This document shows positions 8,169 through 14,678 of a stretch of 23,398 nucleotides of DNA, in pieces. The notes beneath the pieces were generated by a model. It saw nothing but the letters and a program-made list of their open reading frames with translations. It had not been told where the DNA came from and did no database searches. The DNA comes from a candidate division WWE3 bacterium RIFOXYD1_FULL_39_9 (lineage in GTDB: Bacteria; Patescibacteriota; WWE3; UBA101185; UBA10185): the NCBI GenBank assembly GCA_001773295.1, contig MEWG01000045.1, positions 1-23,398 on the forward strand, read 5' to 3'. The first letter of the stretch is position 1, and each line of letters opens with the position of its first letter. A program made the translations under genes and the position numbers.

Positions 8169-8757
8169 GGGATTTGTGTGCTTTAGATTTAAGTTTTAGA
8201 GAACTTACCGCCTTTTTTGCGTCAGGACCGATTGTAACTATATTTTTTGGTTTATAAATACCAATAACCATCATTAAAAACTCTTTGTATTTTCTATATT
8301 CTTCAACTTCAGGTACTCTTTTGGTTGTTATGCCGGCAGTATCGTGTGGATAAAATGGCAAAACGGCCCATATTAAAGGTCTCTTTTTTTGTTTTGCAGC
8401 TAAATCCCAAACATTTCCAAATAATTTATTTGTTTCAAAAATAGTTCTATTTTTTGTAGCAATTTCAAATTTAATAGGTGCGCCGAGAATTCCCTCTACA
8501 AATGCAAAATTTACCGGGTCTAGTAATGGCACCCCCGTTAGTTTTGTAGTATGGAAATCCGCAGAGCTTGTCACCCAAAGTTCTTCGACACTTCCTTCGG
8601 CGTAGCTTTCTAGATACATTCTTAAATTTCCTTGACGAACACCGGGTGCGGTGTTTATATCGTAATCTTTACACACTTGGTTATACGGATTAAACAAAGT
8701 TTCCTCTGTTTTTGTATTAGCAAGCTTTATTACTAATTCGTCAATTTTGTTTGCCAT
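8161..8757 (-). CDS. Uracil-DNA-glycosylase-fold protein with altered catalytic motifs
   Basis: 198 aa that align by eye along their whole length with the roughly 200-230 aa bacterial UDG-superfamily proteins of the pattern FNPY..D..A..RR.NL..YL. Matches are LFNPYNQVCKDYD (21-33), R41-N44-L45-Y48, KLTGVPLLDP (72-81, matching the RxTGxPFTS segment), PLIWAVLPFYPHDTAG (127-142, matching the WNAFPFHPH segment) and PKNIVTIGPDA (170-180, matching the VVAVGR segment). Two key motifs differ: the usual GEAPG water-activating loop is VTSSADF (62-68), and the C-terminal RHPxxGG segment is replaced by KSKAHKSLN and a stop. It may therefore not be a working glycosylase. It lies 69 bp after the RRM gene on the same strand. 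Confidence 0.72.
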   Translation of the reverse strand: MANKIDELVIKLANTKTEETLFNPYNQVCKDYDINTAPGVRQGNLRMYLESYAEGSVEELWVTSSADFHTTKLTGVPLLDPVNFAFVEGILGAPIKFEIATKNRTIFETNKLFGNVWDLAAKQKKRPLIWAVLPFYPHDTAGITTKRVPEVEEYRKYKEFLMMVIGIYKPKNIVTIGPDAKKAVSSLKLKSKAHKSLN

Positions 8758-8826
8758 AACTTTGTTGCAGTAACTAAATAAAATAAAATTTTGGGTTAAT
8801 GAACTATTAGTTAAATAGCACGAACA

Positions 8827-9093
8827 TTATCTTCTGAACTGTCTGTCGGTTTCCATTGGCTTTGCTTCGTTTACTTTAAGAGATCTACCTCCAACTTCTT
8901 GGTTATTAAGTTCCTCCATAGCTTTCTTAGCTCCATCATCGTCTAATTCGACAAATCCGAACCCTTTAGAATTTCCGGTGTACCTATCCTTAATAAGAAT
9001 GGCAGACACAACATTTCCGTATTTTGCAAACAACTCCTCCAACTTTTGATTATCAAAATCAAATGGTAAGTTACCTACGTATAATTTTTTCAT
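8827..9093 (-). CDS. RRM-type RNA-binding protein
   Basis: Small glycine-poor RNA recognition motif protein (88 aa from the ATG at 9093). RNP2 is LYVGNLPF (3-10) and RNP1 is KGFGFVEL (about 43-50); the aromatic RNA-contacting residues are all present. The C-terminal tail is short and basic (DRQFRR). Bacterial members bind single-stranded RNA and are often cold-induced. A GTG at 9105 in the same frame is rejected as the start because it falls inside the Shine-Dalgarno sequence GAGGGGGTG (9104-9112), which is well placed for the ATG at 9093. An extended -10 promoter about 90 nt upstream leaves an 80-nt leader with a small hairpin. It may be cotranscribed with the UDG-fold gene. Confidence 0.95.
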   Translation of the reverse strand: MKKLYVGNLPFDFDNQKLEELFAKYGNVVSAILIKDRYTGNSKGFGFVELDDDGAKKAMEELNNQEVGGRSLKVNEAKPMETDRQFRR

Positions 9094-9103
9094 AGTGAAA
9101 TTC

Positions 9104-9112
9104 ACCCCCTCA
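9104..9112 (-). promoter_or_regulatory. Shine-Dalgarno site that decides the RRM gene start
   Basis: GAGGGGGTG on the minus strand, 10 nt before the ATG at 9093. It is one of only three convincing Shine-Dalgarno sites in the window. Confidence 0.75.
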
Positions 9113-9129
9113 TTAATTCAGCTTTAATG
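9111..9129 (-). other. Small hairpin in the RRM gene leader
   Basis: CATTAA (9111-9116) pairs perfectly with TTAATG (9124-9129) around a 7-nt loop, directly beside and overlapping the Shine-Dalgarno site. An AT-rich stem of this size would melt easily, so a temperature effect is possible but unproven. Confidence 0.4.
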
Positions 9130-9179
9130 AGAATGACGCAAATAAGTAAAAACAGGTCATTAAAGTTACTAACTCAGCT

Positions 9180-9188
9180 ATTATACCA
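9180..9188 (-). promoter_or_regulatory. Extended -10 promoter for the RRM gene
   Basis: TGGTATAAT on the minus strand, a consensus extended -10. The expected start near 9173 gives an untranslated leader of about 80 nt. Confidence 0.6.
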
Positions 9189-9252
9189 CAATAGCCGATT
9201 TGTGCTGTTCTGACGACGAATTTGCCCTATAGAAGTGACATGACAAAAGGGG

Positions 9253-10404
9253 TTATTTGTAAAATAATTCGGGGTTAATTCTAATTAACTTATCGTCGCC
9301 CTTTTTAGGTATACCTCTGCCGTCAGTGTTGTTAGTTAAAATATAAAAATATTTATCCGGTCCCACGACAATTGTTCTTAGTCTTCCCCATTCGTTTTTG
9401 AAGTATTCTTTAAAATCCGTTACCTTTTCTCCACTTAGAGTAGCTTTATAAATTGCAGCTCCTCTAAGACCAACAAAAAATAGTGAATCTTTATAAAAGA
9501 CAACCTGTCCGGGAGCCCAAGTGTCTTTTGTGCCGGATTCTATGACCGGAGTAACCATCCCGTCCTTTGATTGCTGCCCTTTAATAGTAGGCCATCCGTA
9601 ATTTTTACCAGCATAAATCAGATTTAACTCATCATTGCCAGTTTGAAGACCCGAAGGACCGTGCTCCGTTGACCACAATCTACCTGACGAATCCCAAGTA
9701 ATACCCTGTGGGTTACGATGTCCGTATGAATACACAGCATTTTTGAATGGATTATCGCCGGGAATACTGCCGTCATCATTCACTCGAAGTATTTTGCCAT
9801 TTAAGTCGTTGGTAACTTGAGCTGAGTCAGGATTTTGCGCATCCCCGGCAGTTATATACAAGAGTCCGTCCGGGCCAAAAGCCATCCTTCCGCCATCGTG
9901 GTTTGATGCGCCCAAAATTCCATCAAGAACAGTTTTTTTGTTTTGCAGTTTGCCGCCTACCAGCTCGTATCTATCTACCCTGTTAAGTAAAAGGTTATTA
10001 TTCCTATACGTTAGATAAAAGTATATGTAGTTATTCTTTGAAAAGTTTGGGTGTAGAACCGTGCCAAGTAAGCCGCCTTCTCCACGAGCACCGACATCAC
10101 TAAAGGTATGTATTGTTTCAACTTGTCCATTTGAAATGTTGATCTTGACTACCGACCCCTCGCGCTGAGTGACCAGTGCATTTTCAGCATCTTGAAACAC
10201 GATTTCCCATGGAATATCGAGATTTTGTGCTACAACCTCAATGTCGGGATGTTCGGCACTGCTCGGTGTGGAAGTTTCATTGTTTGTTTCAACTACAGCG
10301 TTTGTAGTATTTGTTTTACCAATGAAATCAGCGAGGTCATACTTAACCGCCAATGTTACGCCTACAGCTGAAAGAACAAGTACAATAAATATATATTTAC
10401 TCAT
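9253..10404 (-). CDS. Membrane-anchored PQQ-type aldose sugar dehydrogenase
   Basis: Six-bladed propeller of the soluble glucose/aldose sugar dehydrogenase family (Asd/YliI-like), oxidising sugars outside the membrane with PQQ as the family cofactor. The 383 aa have an anchor (about 4-20), a Thr/Asn/Ser-rich linker (30-50) and the propeller. Visible residues are NHDGGRMAFGPDG with His169, GHRNPQG with Arg230/Asn231, EHGP (247-250), NDELN, NYGWP, and GRLRT near the end, matching PQQ- and calcium-site segments. The ATG at 10404 is chosen over an upstream TTG at 10434 because TATAAT (10414-10419) lies between them. No PQQ synthesis gene is in the window; PQQ may be scavenged, or the protein may have another role. 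Confidence 0.9.
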   Translation of the reverse strand: MSKYIFIVLVLSAVGVTLAVKYDLADFIGKTNTTNAVVETNNETSTPSSAEHPDIEVVAQNLDIPWEIVFQDAENALVTQREGSVVKINISNGQVETIHTFSDVGARGEGGLLGTVLHPNFSKNNYIYFYLTYRNNNLLLNRVDRYELVGGKLQNKKTVLDGILGASNHDGGRMAFGPDGLLYITAGDAQNPDSAQVTNDLNGKILRVNDDGSIPGDNPFKNAVYSYGHRNPQGITWDSSGRLWSTEHGPSGLQTGNDELNLIYAGKNYGWPTIKGQQSKDGMVTPVIESGTKDTWAPGQVVFYKDSLFFVGLRGAAIYKATLSGEKVTDFKEYFKNEWGRLRTIVVGPDKYFYILTNNTDGRGIPKKGDDKLIRINPELFYK

Positions 10405-10413
10405 GTATATAAG

Positions 10414-10419
10414 ATTATA
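10414..10419 (-). promoter_or_regulatory. -10 box for the sugar dehydrogenase
   Basis: Perfect TATAAT on the minus strand ending 9 nt before the ATG at 10404, predicting a near-leaderless mRNA and ruling out the upstream TTG. Confidence 0.6.
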
Positions 10420-10466
10420 ACTAAAATAACGCAACTTCGTTCTACGATTTCCTGCAGACCTTGGTA

Positions 10467-10472
10467 TATAAT
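10467..10472 (+). promoter_or_regulatory. -10 box for a leaderless SGNH hydrolase mRNA
   Basis: Perfect TATAAT ending 6 nt before the GTG at 10479. It is divergent from the sugar dehydrogenase -10, with 47 bp between the two boxes. Confidence 0.6.
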
Positions 10473-10478
10473 GAACTT

Positions 10479-11216
10479 GTGAAATTTATCAAAGTAATTT
10501 CAGCTTTCCTGCTGATCTTTTTTTATCTCTTCTTTTCGTATATAAGATTTTATAATTTTATCGGCGACAATAATTTAAAAAGTCCTTTTCAAATTACAAC
10601 TTTTACAATAGAAAACCCGATGTTTGATAATCAAGTAAAATATGTTGCACTTGGTGATAGTTTAAGTGCAGGTGTTGGCTGCGATACGATCGAGGAGACA
10701 TTTGTTTACAGTTATGCTAAGGAGTTATCCGAAAAGTTTGGGAATGTCTCAGCTATAAATATGTCCTATCCGGGCGATACAACGGACAAAGTAATTGCTA
10801 ATCAAGTGCCTCGAGCAATTGAGCAGCAGCCGGATTACGTCACTTTGTTGATAGGCGTAAATGACATGCATAACAAAAAGACGCTAAAACAATTTGAACA
10901 AAATTTCACGCTAATCCTTAACGAGTTGCTCACCAAAACAAACGCGCAAATAAAAGTAATTAATTTACCTTATTTAGGGTCCGAATCACTTGTGTATCCG
11001 CCATTTAACTTTTTACTAAAATATCGTACCGAGCAGTTTAACGAAGTACTGGCGGATCTCGAGATAATTAAGAATAACCCAAGGCTAAGTTTAACTGACC
11101 TATATAGCACCACTTATTTGCTGTCACAGCAGGATTCACTATATTATTCGCAGGATTTATTTCATCCGTCCGCGCGTGGATACGCAGCCTGGGGAGATGT
11201 AATTAATGCAAATTAA
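10479..11216 (+). CDS. Membrane-anchored SGNH/GDSL hydrolase
   Basis: Serine esterase or acyltransferase of the SGNH fold, held outside the membrane by one N-terminal helix (about 4-24). In the 245-aa form starting at GTG 10479, the blocks are GDSLS with Ser61, a Gly block at NMSYPGDTT, IGVNDM with the block III Asn, and DLFHPS with Asp226/His229. All four catalytic blocks are present. The GTG is preferred to a TTG at 10461 because the -10 box lies between them. It overlaps the following acyltransferase gene by 11 bp, so the two are translationally coupled. In OafA-type O-acetylases an SGNH domain is fused to an acyltransferase-3 domain; here the two parts are separate genes, suggesting O-acylation or deacylation of a surface glycan. 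Confidence 0.88.
   Translation: MKFIKVISAFLLIFFYLFFSYIRFYNFIGDNNLKSPFQITTFTIENPMFDNQVKYVALGDSLSAGVGCDTIEETFVYSYAKELSEKFGNVSAINMSYPGDTTDKVIANQVPRAIEQQPDYVTLLIGVNDMHNKKTLKQFEQNFTLILNELLTKTNAQIKVINLPYLGSESLVYPPFNFLLKYRTEQFNEVLADLEIIKNNPRLSLTDLYSTTYLLSQQDSLYYSQDLFHPSARGYAAWGDVINAN
11191..11196 (+). promoter_or_regulatory. Shine-Dalgarno site for the acyltransferase-3 gene
   Basis: GGGGAG inside the end of the SGNH gene, 9 nt before the ATG at 11206. It supports this start and translation from a bicistronic mRNA. Confidence 0.6.
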
Positions 11217-12303
11217 TGTTGTAGATCCGTTATATCAAACTGCTCTTTTTGTTACTTTTCTATCATTTTTACTAATTATTTCTTTAAAACGAGACAGCGG
11301 TCCGCACGAGATGAATATATCTCATACAAACGAACTTAAAGGTGTGGCTATTTTAATGGTTATTTTTTCACACATAGGATATTTTTTGTCAGCAAACCAG
11401 ACATTTTTATATCCCCTGTCTGTAGCCGGTGGTGTTGGTGTAAATATATTTTTGTTTTTATCCGGTTATGGTTTGGCAACTTCGGAGATTAAATCTACGA
11501 AACCGGTATTACAGTTTTATACCAAGAGGTTAAAAAATATTTTTCCTTCGATGTGGGTTGTCTTAGTTTCATTTCTACTTTTAGATTTATTGGTGCTTCA
11601 CAAAAGTTACCCATTAAAGACAGTTATATTGAATTTTCTTGGTTTTTTTCCAAATGCAGATATTGATACCGCAATAAATTCACCGTTGTGGTACTTTACC
11701 TTGATCCTGTTTTACTACCTACTATTTCCACTAGTTTATCGTAAAGAAAAATATGTTATTTCTGCGTTGATACTGGTTGTGGTAGGTTACGTGTTTTCAC
11801 ATATGAAACTTCCGGTTACTAAAGATGTACTTAAACTATACCAGCTGCACTATTTAGCTTTTCCGCTCGGTGTTTTATTTGCACATTTCTATATCAAGAA
11901 ACCAGGTATAAAAATTAAGAACTATTTAACGAAAGTATTTTCAGAAAAATGGCTTGTTACATTCTCCTTTTACGCGTTAAATCTCTTGTTATTAATATGT
12001 TTTGGCTACATGGCAATTAACTCAGGCGTAGGTGAAAAAGTGTGGGTTGAGCAATTAATTAGTATTTTGACAGTTCTAGTGTTAGTTCTCGTGCTTTTGT
12101 TAAAAGATGTACAGTCTAAGCTTTTAATCGTACTAGGAGAGTATTCTTACGAAATATATTTAATTCAATGGCCTCTTTTATATCGTTACGATTATATCTA
12201 TAAAGAATTTCCGCCTTTTATGGGCACTCTAATTTACTTAGTCCTATTCTTAGCTTTAGGATATATGATGAAAAAAACTTTGAAAGCTCTTATAAAAGCT
12301 TAG
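11206..12303 (+). CDS. Acyltransferase family 3 membrane protein
   Basis: Integral membrane O-acyltransferase (AT3/OafA/YrhL superfamily), moving an acyl group, usually acetyl, from the cytoplasm onto sugars outside. The 365 aa carry about ten hydrophobic segments. The family signature is clear: NELKGVAILMVIFSHIGYF (about 43-61) with the catalytic-type His near 57, then GGVGVNIFLFLSGYGLA (about 75-91) and SPLWYFTLILFYYLLFPLVYR (about 159-179). It ends at the last membrane helix, with no fused SGNH domain; that function is supplied by the overlapping upstream gene. The stop codon overlaps the convergent VOC gene by 4 bp. Confidence 0.92.
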   Translation: MQINVVDPLYQTALFVTFLSFLLIISLKRDSGPHEMNISHTNELKGVAILMVIFSHIGYFLSANQTFLYPLSVAGGVGVNIFLFLSGYGLATSEIKSTKPVLQFYTKRLKNIFPSMWVVLVSFLLLDLLVLHKSYPLKTVILNFLGFFPNADIDTAINSPLWYFTLILFYYLLFPLVYRKEKYVISALILVVVGYVFSHMKLPVTKDVLKLYQLHYLAFPLGVLFAHFYIKKPGIKIKNYLTKVFSEKWLVTFSFYALNLLLLICFGYMAINSGVGEKVWVEQLISILTVLVLVLVLLLKDVQSKLLIVLGEYSYEIYLIQWPLLYRYDYIYKEFPPFMGTLIYLVLFLALGYMMKKTLKALIKA

Positions 12304-13184
12304 TTGCTCTTATACACTCTATCCAGTTCGGCTAAATCAAACTTTTTCATCATTAAGAATGCTTGCGTGACGCGCTCCACCTGTTCTGGTGTTCCCCTAT
12401 TGAGCAAATCATCCAAATTGGATGGCACTATTTGCCAAGAAACACCGTACTTGTCTTTTAACCACCCGCATTGCTCAGCTTCCGGAACAGCTGACAGTTT
12501 GTTCCAGTAGTAATCAATTTCTTCTTGGGTGTCGCAATTAACCATAAATGATGTTGCTTCATTAAATACAAATTCATGAGCTTGTTTACTGTCCATTGCC
12601 GAGAAGTATTGACCTTCAAGTATAAATTCAGAGTATTTGATGGTACCTTCATCCTCCGGTGATTCGTTTTTCTCGTATCTGTACAGATACTTTACTTCTG
12701 AGTTTTTGAATATCGAGGCATAAAAATTAATGGCTTCTTCTGCTTTACCTGCTCTTTCCTTTGTAAACATAAGTGTGGGTACAATATCCTGTTTTAGTAC
12801 GTTTTCTTCCATAAAAATTATTTGCCAGGAGACACCATATCTATCCTGTATCCAGCCATATTTCTTGCTGAATGGATACTCACCAAGCTCCATTAGCGCA
12901 GTTCCGCCCACAGATATCTTGTTCCAGATTGCTTCAACATCCTCTGGAGTTGGCAGAATGACAATAAATGAGATGGAAGGATTGATCTTAAAATGTGGTC
13001 CGGCACTTAGGAAAACGAAGTCAAAGTTAGAGATAGTTGCACTTACAATATCTACTGAGCCGGACGGCGTGTCATGCAGTGTATTTATACTGTTTACCTT
13101 GGAATTTTTGAAAACAGATACGTAAAATTCAGCAGCTTCTTTCGCTTCTTTGTCGAACCATAGATGTGGAATTATTTTTTGCAT
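12300..13184 (-). CDS. Tandem PhnB-like VOC (glyoxalase-fold) protein
   Basis: Two PhnB/3-demethylubiquinone-methyltransferase-like VOC domains in one 294-aa chain. Domain 1 starts IIPHLWFDKEAKEAAEFYVSVF (4-25) and ends YGWIQDRYGVSWQI; domain 2 starts IVPTLMFTKE followed by AEEAINFYASIFKNSEV and ends CGWLKDKYGVSWQI. The repeated halves show an internal duplication. A C-terminal helix with QAFLMMKKFDLAEL completes the usual two-domain form. Function in this family is mostly unassigned; the methyltransferase name is historical. The ATG at 13184 lies 6 nt after GATAAT, so leaderless. Cytosolic, with no membrane segment. Confidence 0.9.
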   Translation of the reverse strand: MQKIIPHLWFDKEAKEAAEFYVSVFKNSKVNSINTLHDTPSGSVDIVSATISNFDFVFLSAGPHFKINPSISFIVILPTPEDVEAIWNKISVGGTALMELGEYPFSKKYGWIQDRYGVSWQIIFMEENVLKQDIVPTLMFTKERAGKAEEAINFYASIFKNSEVKYLYRYEKNESPEDEGTIKYSEFILEGQYFSAMDSKQAHEFVFNEATSFMVNCDTQEEIDYYWNKLSAVPEAEQCGWLKDKYGVSWQIVPSNLDDLLNRGTPEQVERVTQAFLMMKKFDLAELDRVYKSN

Positions 13185-13190
13185 TTAAAC

Positions 13191-13196
13191 ATTATC
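13191..13196 (-). promoter_or_regulatory. -10 box for a leaderless VOC mRNA
   Basis: GATAAT on the minus strand ending 6 nt before the ATG at 13184. A TTTGAT -35 candidate sits at 13214-13219 with 17-bp spacing. Confidence 0.5.
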
Positions 13197-13252
13197 CTAA
13201 TTTATTTGTGATATATCAAATTCTATCTATGTGTAATTTGTGACAAAAATGC

Positions 13253-14626
13253 CTAGTTTGCGGCAACATTTGTAATCGGAGAGAGTGTGTTGTCGTCGTT
13301 TAGTACGTAGAATTCAGAAAAATCAAAATTAACATTTCTTGCAATAGCTACAATTACCTCTTCTCTACCTCCGATAACTAAGGAATCTGTTATAAAATAC
13401 ACGGGACTGTCTGCTACGCCTGAAAAATTAGTTGTATCGGTTCTCAAAACCTCCTTACTTTGTCTGGTATCGATGTTAAAAACCCGTAATATATCAAAAG
13501 TGCTCTCAACTTGTAATTTACTGCCTACATTGTTACACGAAAACTTATCGCTCAACGCACGTTCGTTTGACTTAATGTAAAGATAGTCCCCTATTATCGG
13601 CCCGACGCCGTAAAACATTTCAGTCTTATTGTCCAGTAAAAATATAATGTCGGTTAATTTTTCAGGGCTCACCAGTAAAATACCGTTGTTGGGCTCGTTT
13701 TCAATCGGTTCCTGACTCCACCCGTAGTCCATTTTTTGAACTAACATCTTGTTGTCATACCAACCAAAAGCATTGCTACCTGCGACATAAGCCGTATATC
13801 CCGGATCAGTAGTAACGCCTGTCTCTAGATTATAAATAAAGTTATTAGCACCCTCGTAATAACCCTCAGTGTAAAGCAAGTATTTGTTGTTTTGAGAAAT
13901 ACGAGGTGAAGCAAAGGCATATAACCACCTTCTGGTTTTATTCTTCTCGCGTTCAGTGTAGTCAAATAACTCTACTGTCGACTCCTCGGAAAACTTATGC
14001 AACAAACTTCCTGTAGTAGTTGTAATTGCTAGGAGCGTCGAGTCCGGTGAGAAACCTAAATCCTTTAGTTCGTAAGTGTAATCCGGATCGTCAGTAGGGA
14101 CACTTTCATATTCGTAAACTATCTTATTAGTCTTCTTGTTAAAGTCATACAAATGGACGGCTCTAGTTTTCTTGCCGTCTTTATCTATCGTTTCAAGAAT
14201 GTACGCTACTTTATCCTGTTCCTTATTGAAGACATATCTTTTAAGTTCGCCCGGAATTTTATAAAACGATGCTGGATTCAAATTTTTAAATTTAATTTTA
14301 AATTTGCTGAGTTCATCTGCGGATAAAGTAATTTTCTTATTCGAAATATTTAATTTTGTAAAGTTTGAGTACCTTTCTTCCGGACTTATCCAACATGCGT
14401 TGGGATCTTCAGGTTTAGGGAAGCTTATCTGCTCATCGTCACTAGATTGTGGAGGTACTACGGTTACTGTTTGTGGAGAAAGGTTGAGCATTACAGCTCC
14501 GGCAGTAAGTAGAATTAAAACTAAAGTGGCCATCATTACCACGATCAACATAACTATCGGTAATTTAGTAGAAATATGGGATAAAAATGGCTTCTTTTTT
14601 TCGTCGCCTTGAATCTCTGTCTCCAT
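13253..14626 (-). CDS. Anchored surface protein with a propeller-like ectodomain, function unknown
   Basis: 457 aa: a short charged cytosolic N-terminus (1-18), one membrane helix (about 22-47) and a large outer domain. The outer part has repeated strand-turn units such as VAYILETIDKDGK, LGFSPDSTLLAITTTTG, SQNNKYLLYTEGYY, NNFIYNLETG and ILRVFNIDTRQSK. This resembles WD40/TolB-like propellers (the FSPDST and LYD or YNLETG turns), but no complete repeat signature can be counted with confidence. No enzyme motif is seen. The ATG at 14626 follows an extended -10, so the mRNA is probably leaderless. It is divergent from the ABC-F gene across 52 bp. Confidence 0.75.
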   Translation of the reverse strand: METEIQGDEKKKPFLSHISTKLPIVMLIVVMMATLVLILLTAGAVMLNLSPQTVTVVPPQSSDDEQISFPKPEDPNACWISPEERYSNFTKLNISNKKITLSADELSKFKIKFKNLNPASFYKIPGELKRYVFNKEQDKVAYILETIDKDGKKTRAVHLYDFNKKTNKIVYEYESVPTDDPDYTYELKDLGFSPDSTLLAITTTTGSLLHKFSEESTVELFDYTEREKNKTRRWLYAFASPRISQNNKYLLYTEGYYEGANNFIYNLETGVTTDPGYTAYVAGSNAFGWYDNKMLVQKMDYGWSQEPIENEPNNGILLVSPEKLTDIIFLLDNKTEMFYGVGPIIGDYLYIKSNERALSDKFSCNNVGSKLQVESTFDILRVFNIDTRQSKEVLRTDTTNFSGVADSPVYFITDSLVIGGREEVIVAIARNVNFDFSEFYVLNDDNTLSPITNVAAN

Positions 14627-14633
14627 CGAAATA

Positions 14634-14642
14634 ATAATACCA
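14634..14642 (-). promoter_or_regulatory. Extended -10 for the propeller-like protein
   Basis: TGGTATTAT on the minus strand, with the hexamer ending 7 nt before the ATG at 14626. It lies back to back with the ABC-F promoter, 24 bp between the hexamers. Confidence 0.55.
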
Positions 14643-14663
14643 TATAGAATTCTGAAGATTTGA

Positions 14664-14669
14664 TAAAAT
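14664..14669 (+). promoter_or_regulatory. -10 box for the ABC-F gene
   Basis: TAAAAT ending 9 nt before the ATG at 14679, predicting a leader of 2-3 nt or none. No room for a -35 that does not overlap the divergent promoter. Confidence 0.45.
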
Positions 14670-14678
14670 CATACAGCA

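Noticed and set aside
9094..9105. Earlier GTG start for the RRM protein
   Set aside because: The GTG lies within the Shine-Dalgarno sequence of the ATG at 9093, and RRM proteins of this type begin at MKKLYVGN.
12284..12301. AAGCT/AGCTT palindrome at the AT3/VOC junction
   Set aside because: Only 5 bp of stem without a T-run; too weak for a terminator.
12730..13125. Plus-strand open frame of 131 codons
   Set aside because: Antisense to the two-domain VOC protein, which has clear repeated family motifs.
14280..14305. A/T repeat of the form AAATTT/TTAAATTT
   Set aside because: It encodes a Lys-Phe-rich stretch of the propeller-like protein and is explained by codon use in AT-rich coding DNA.
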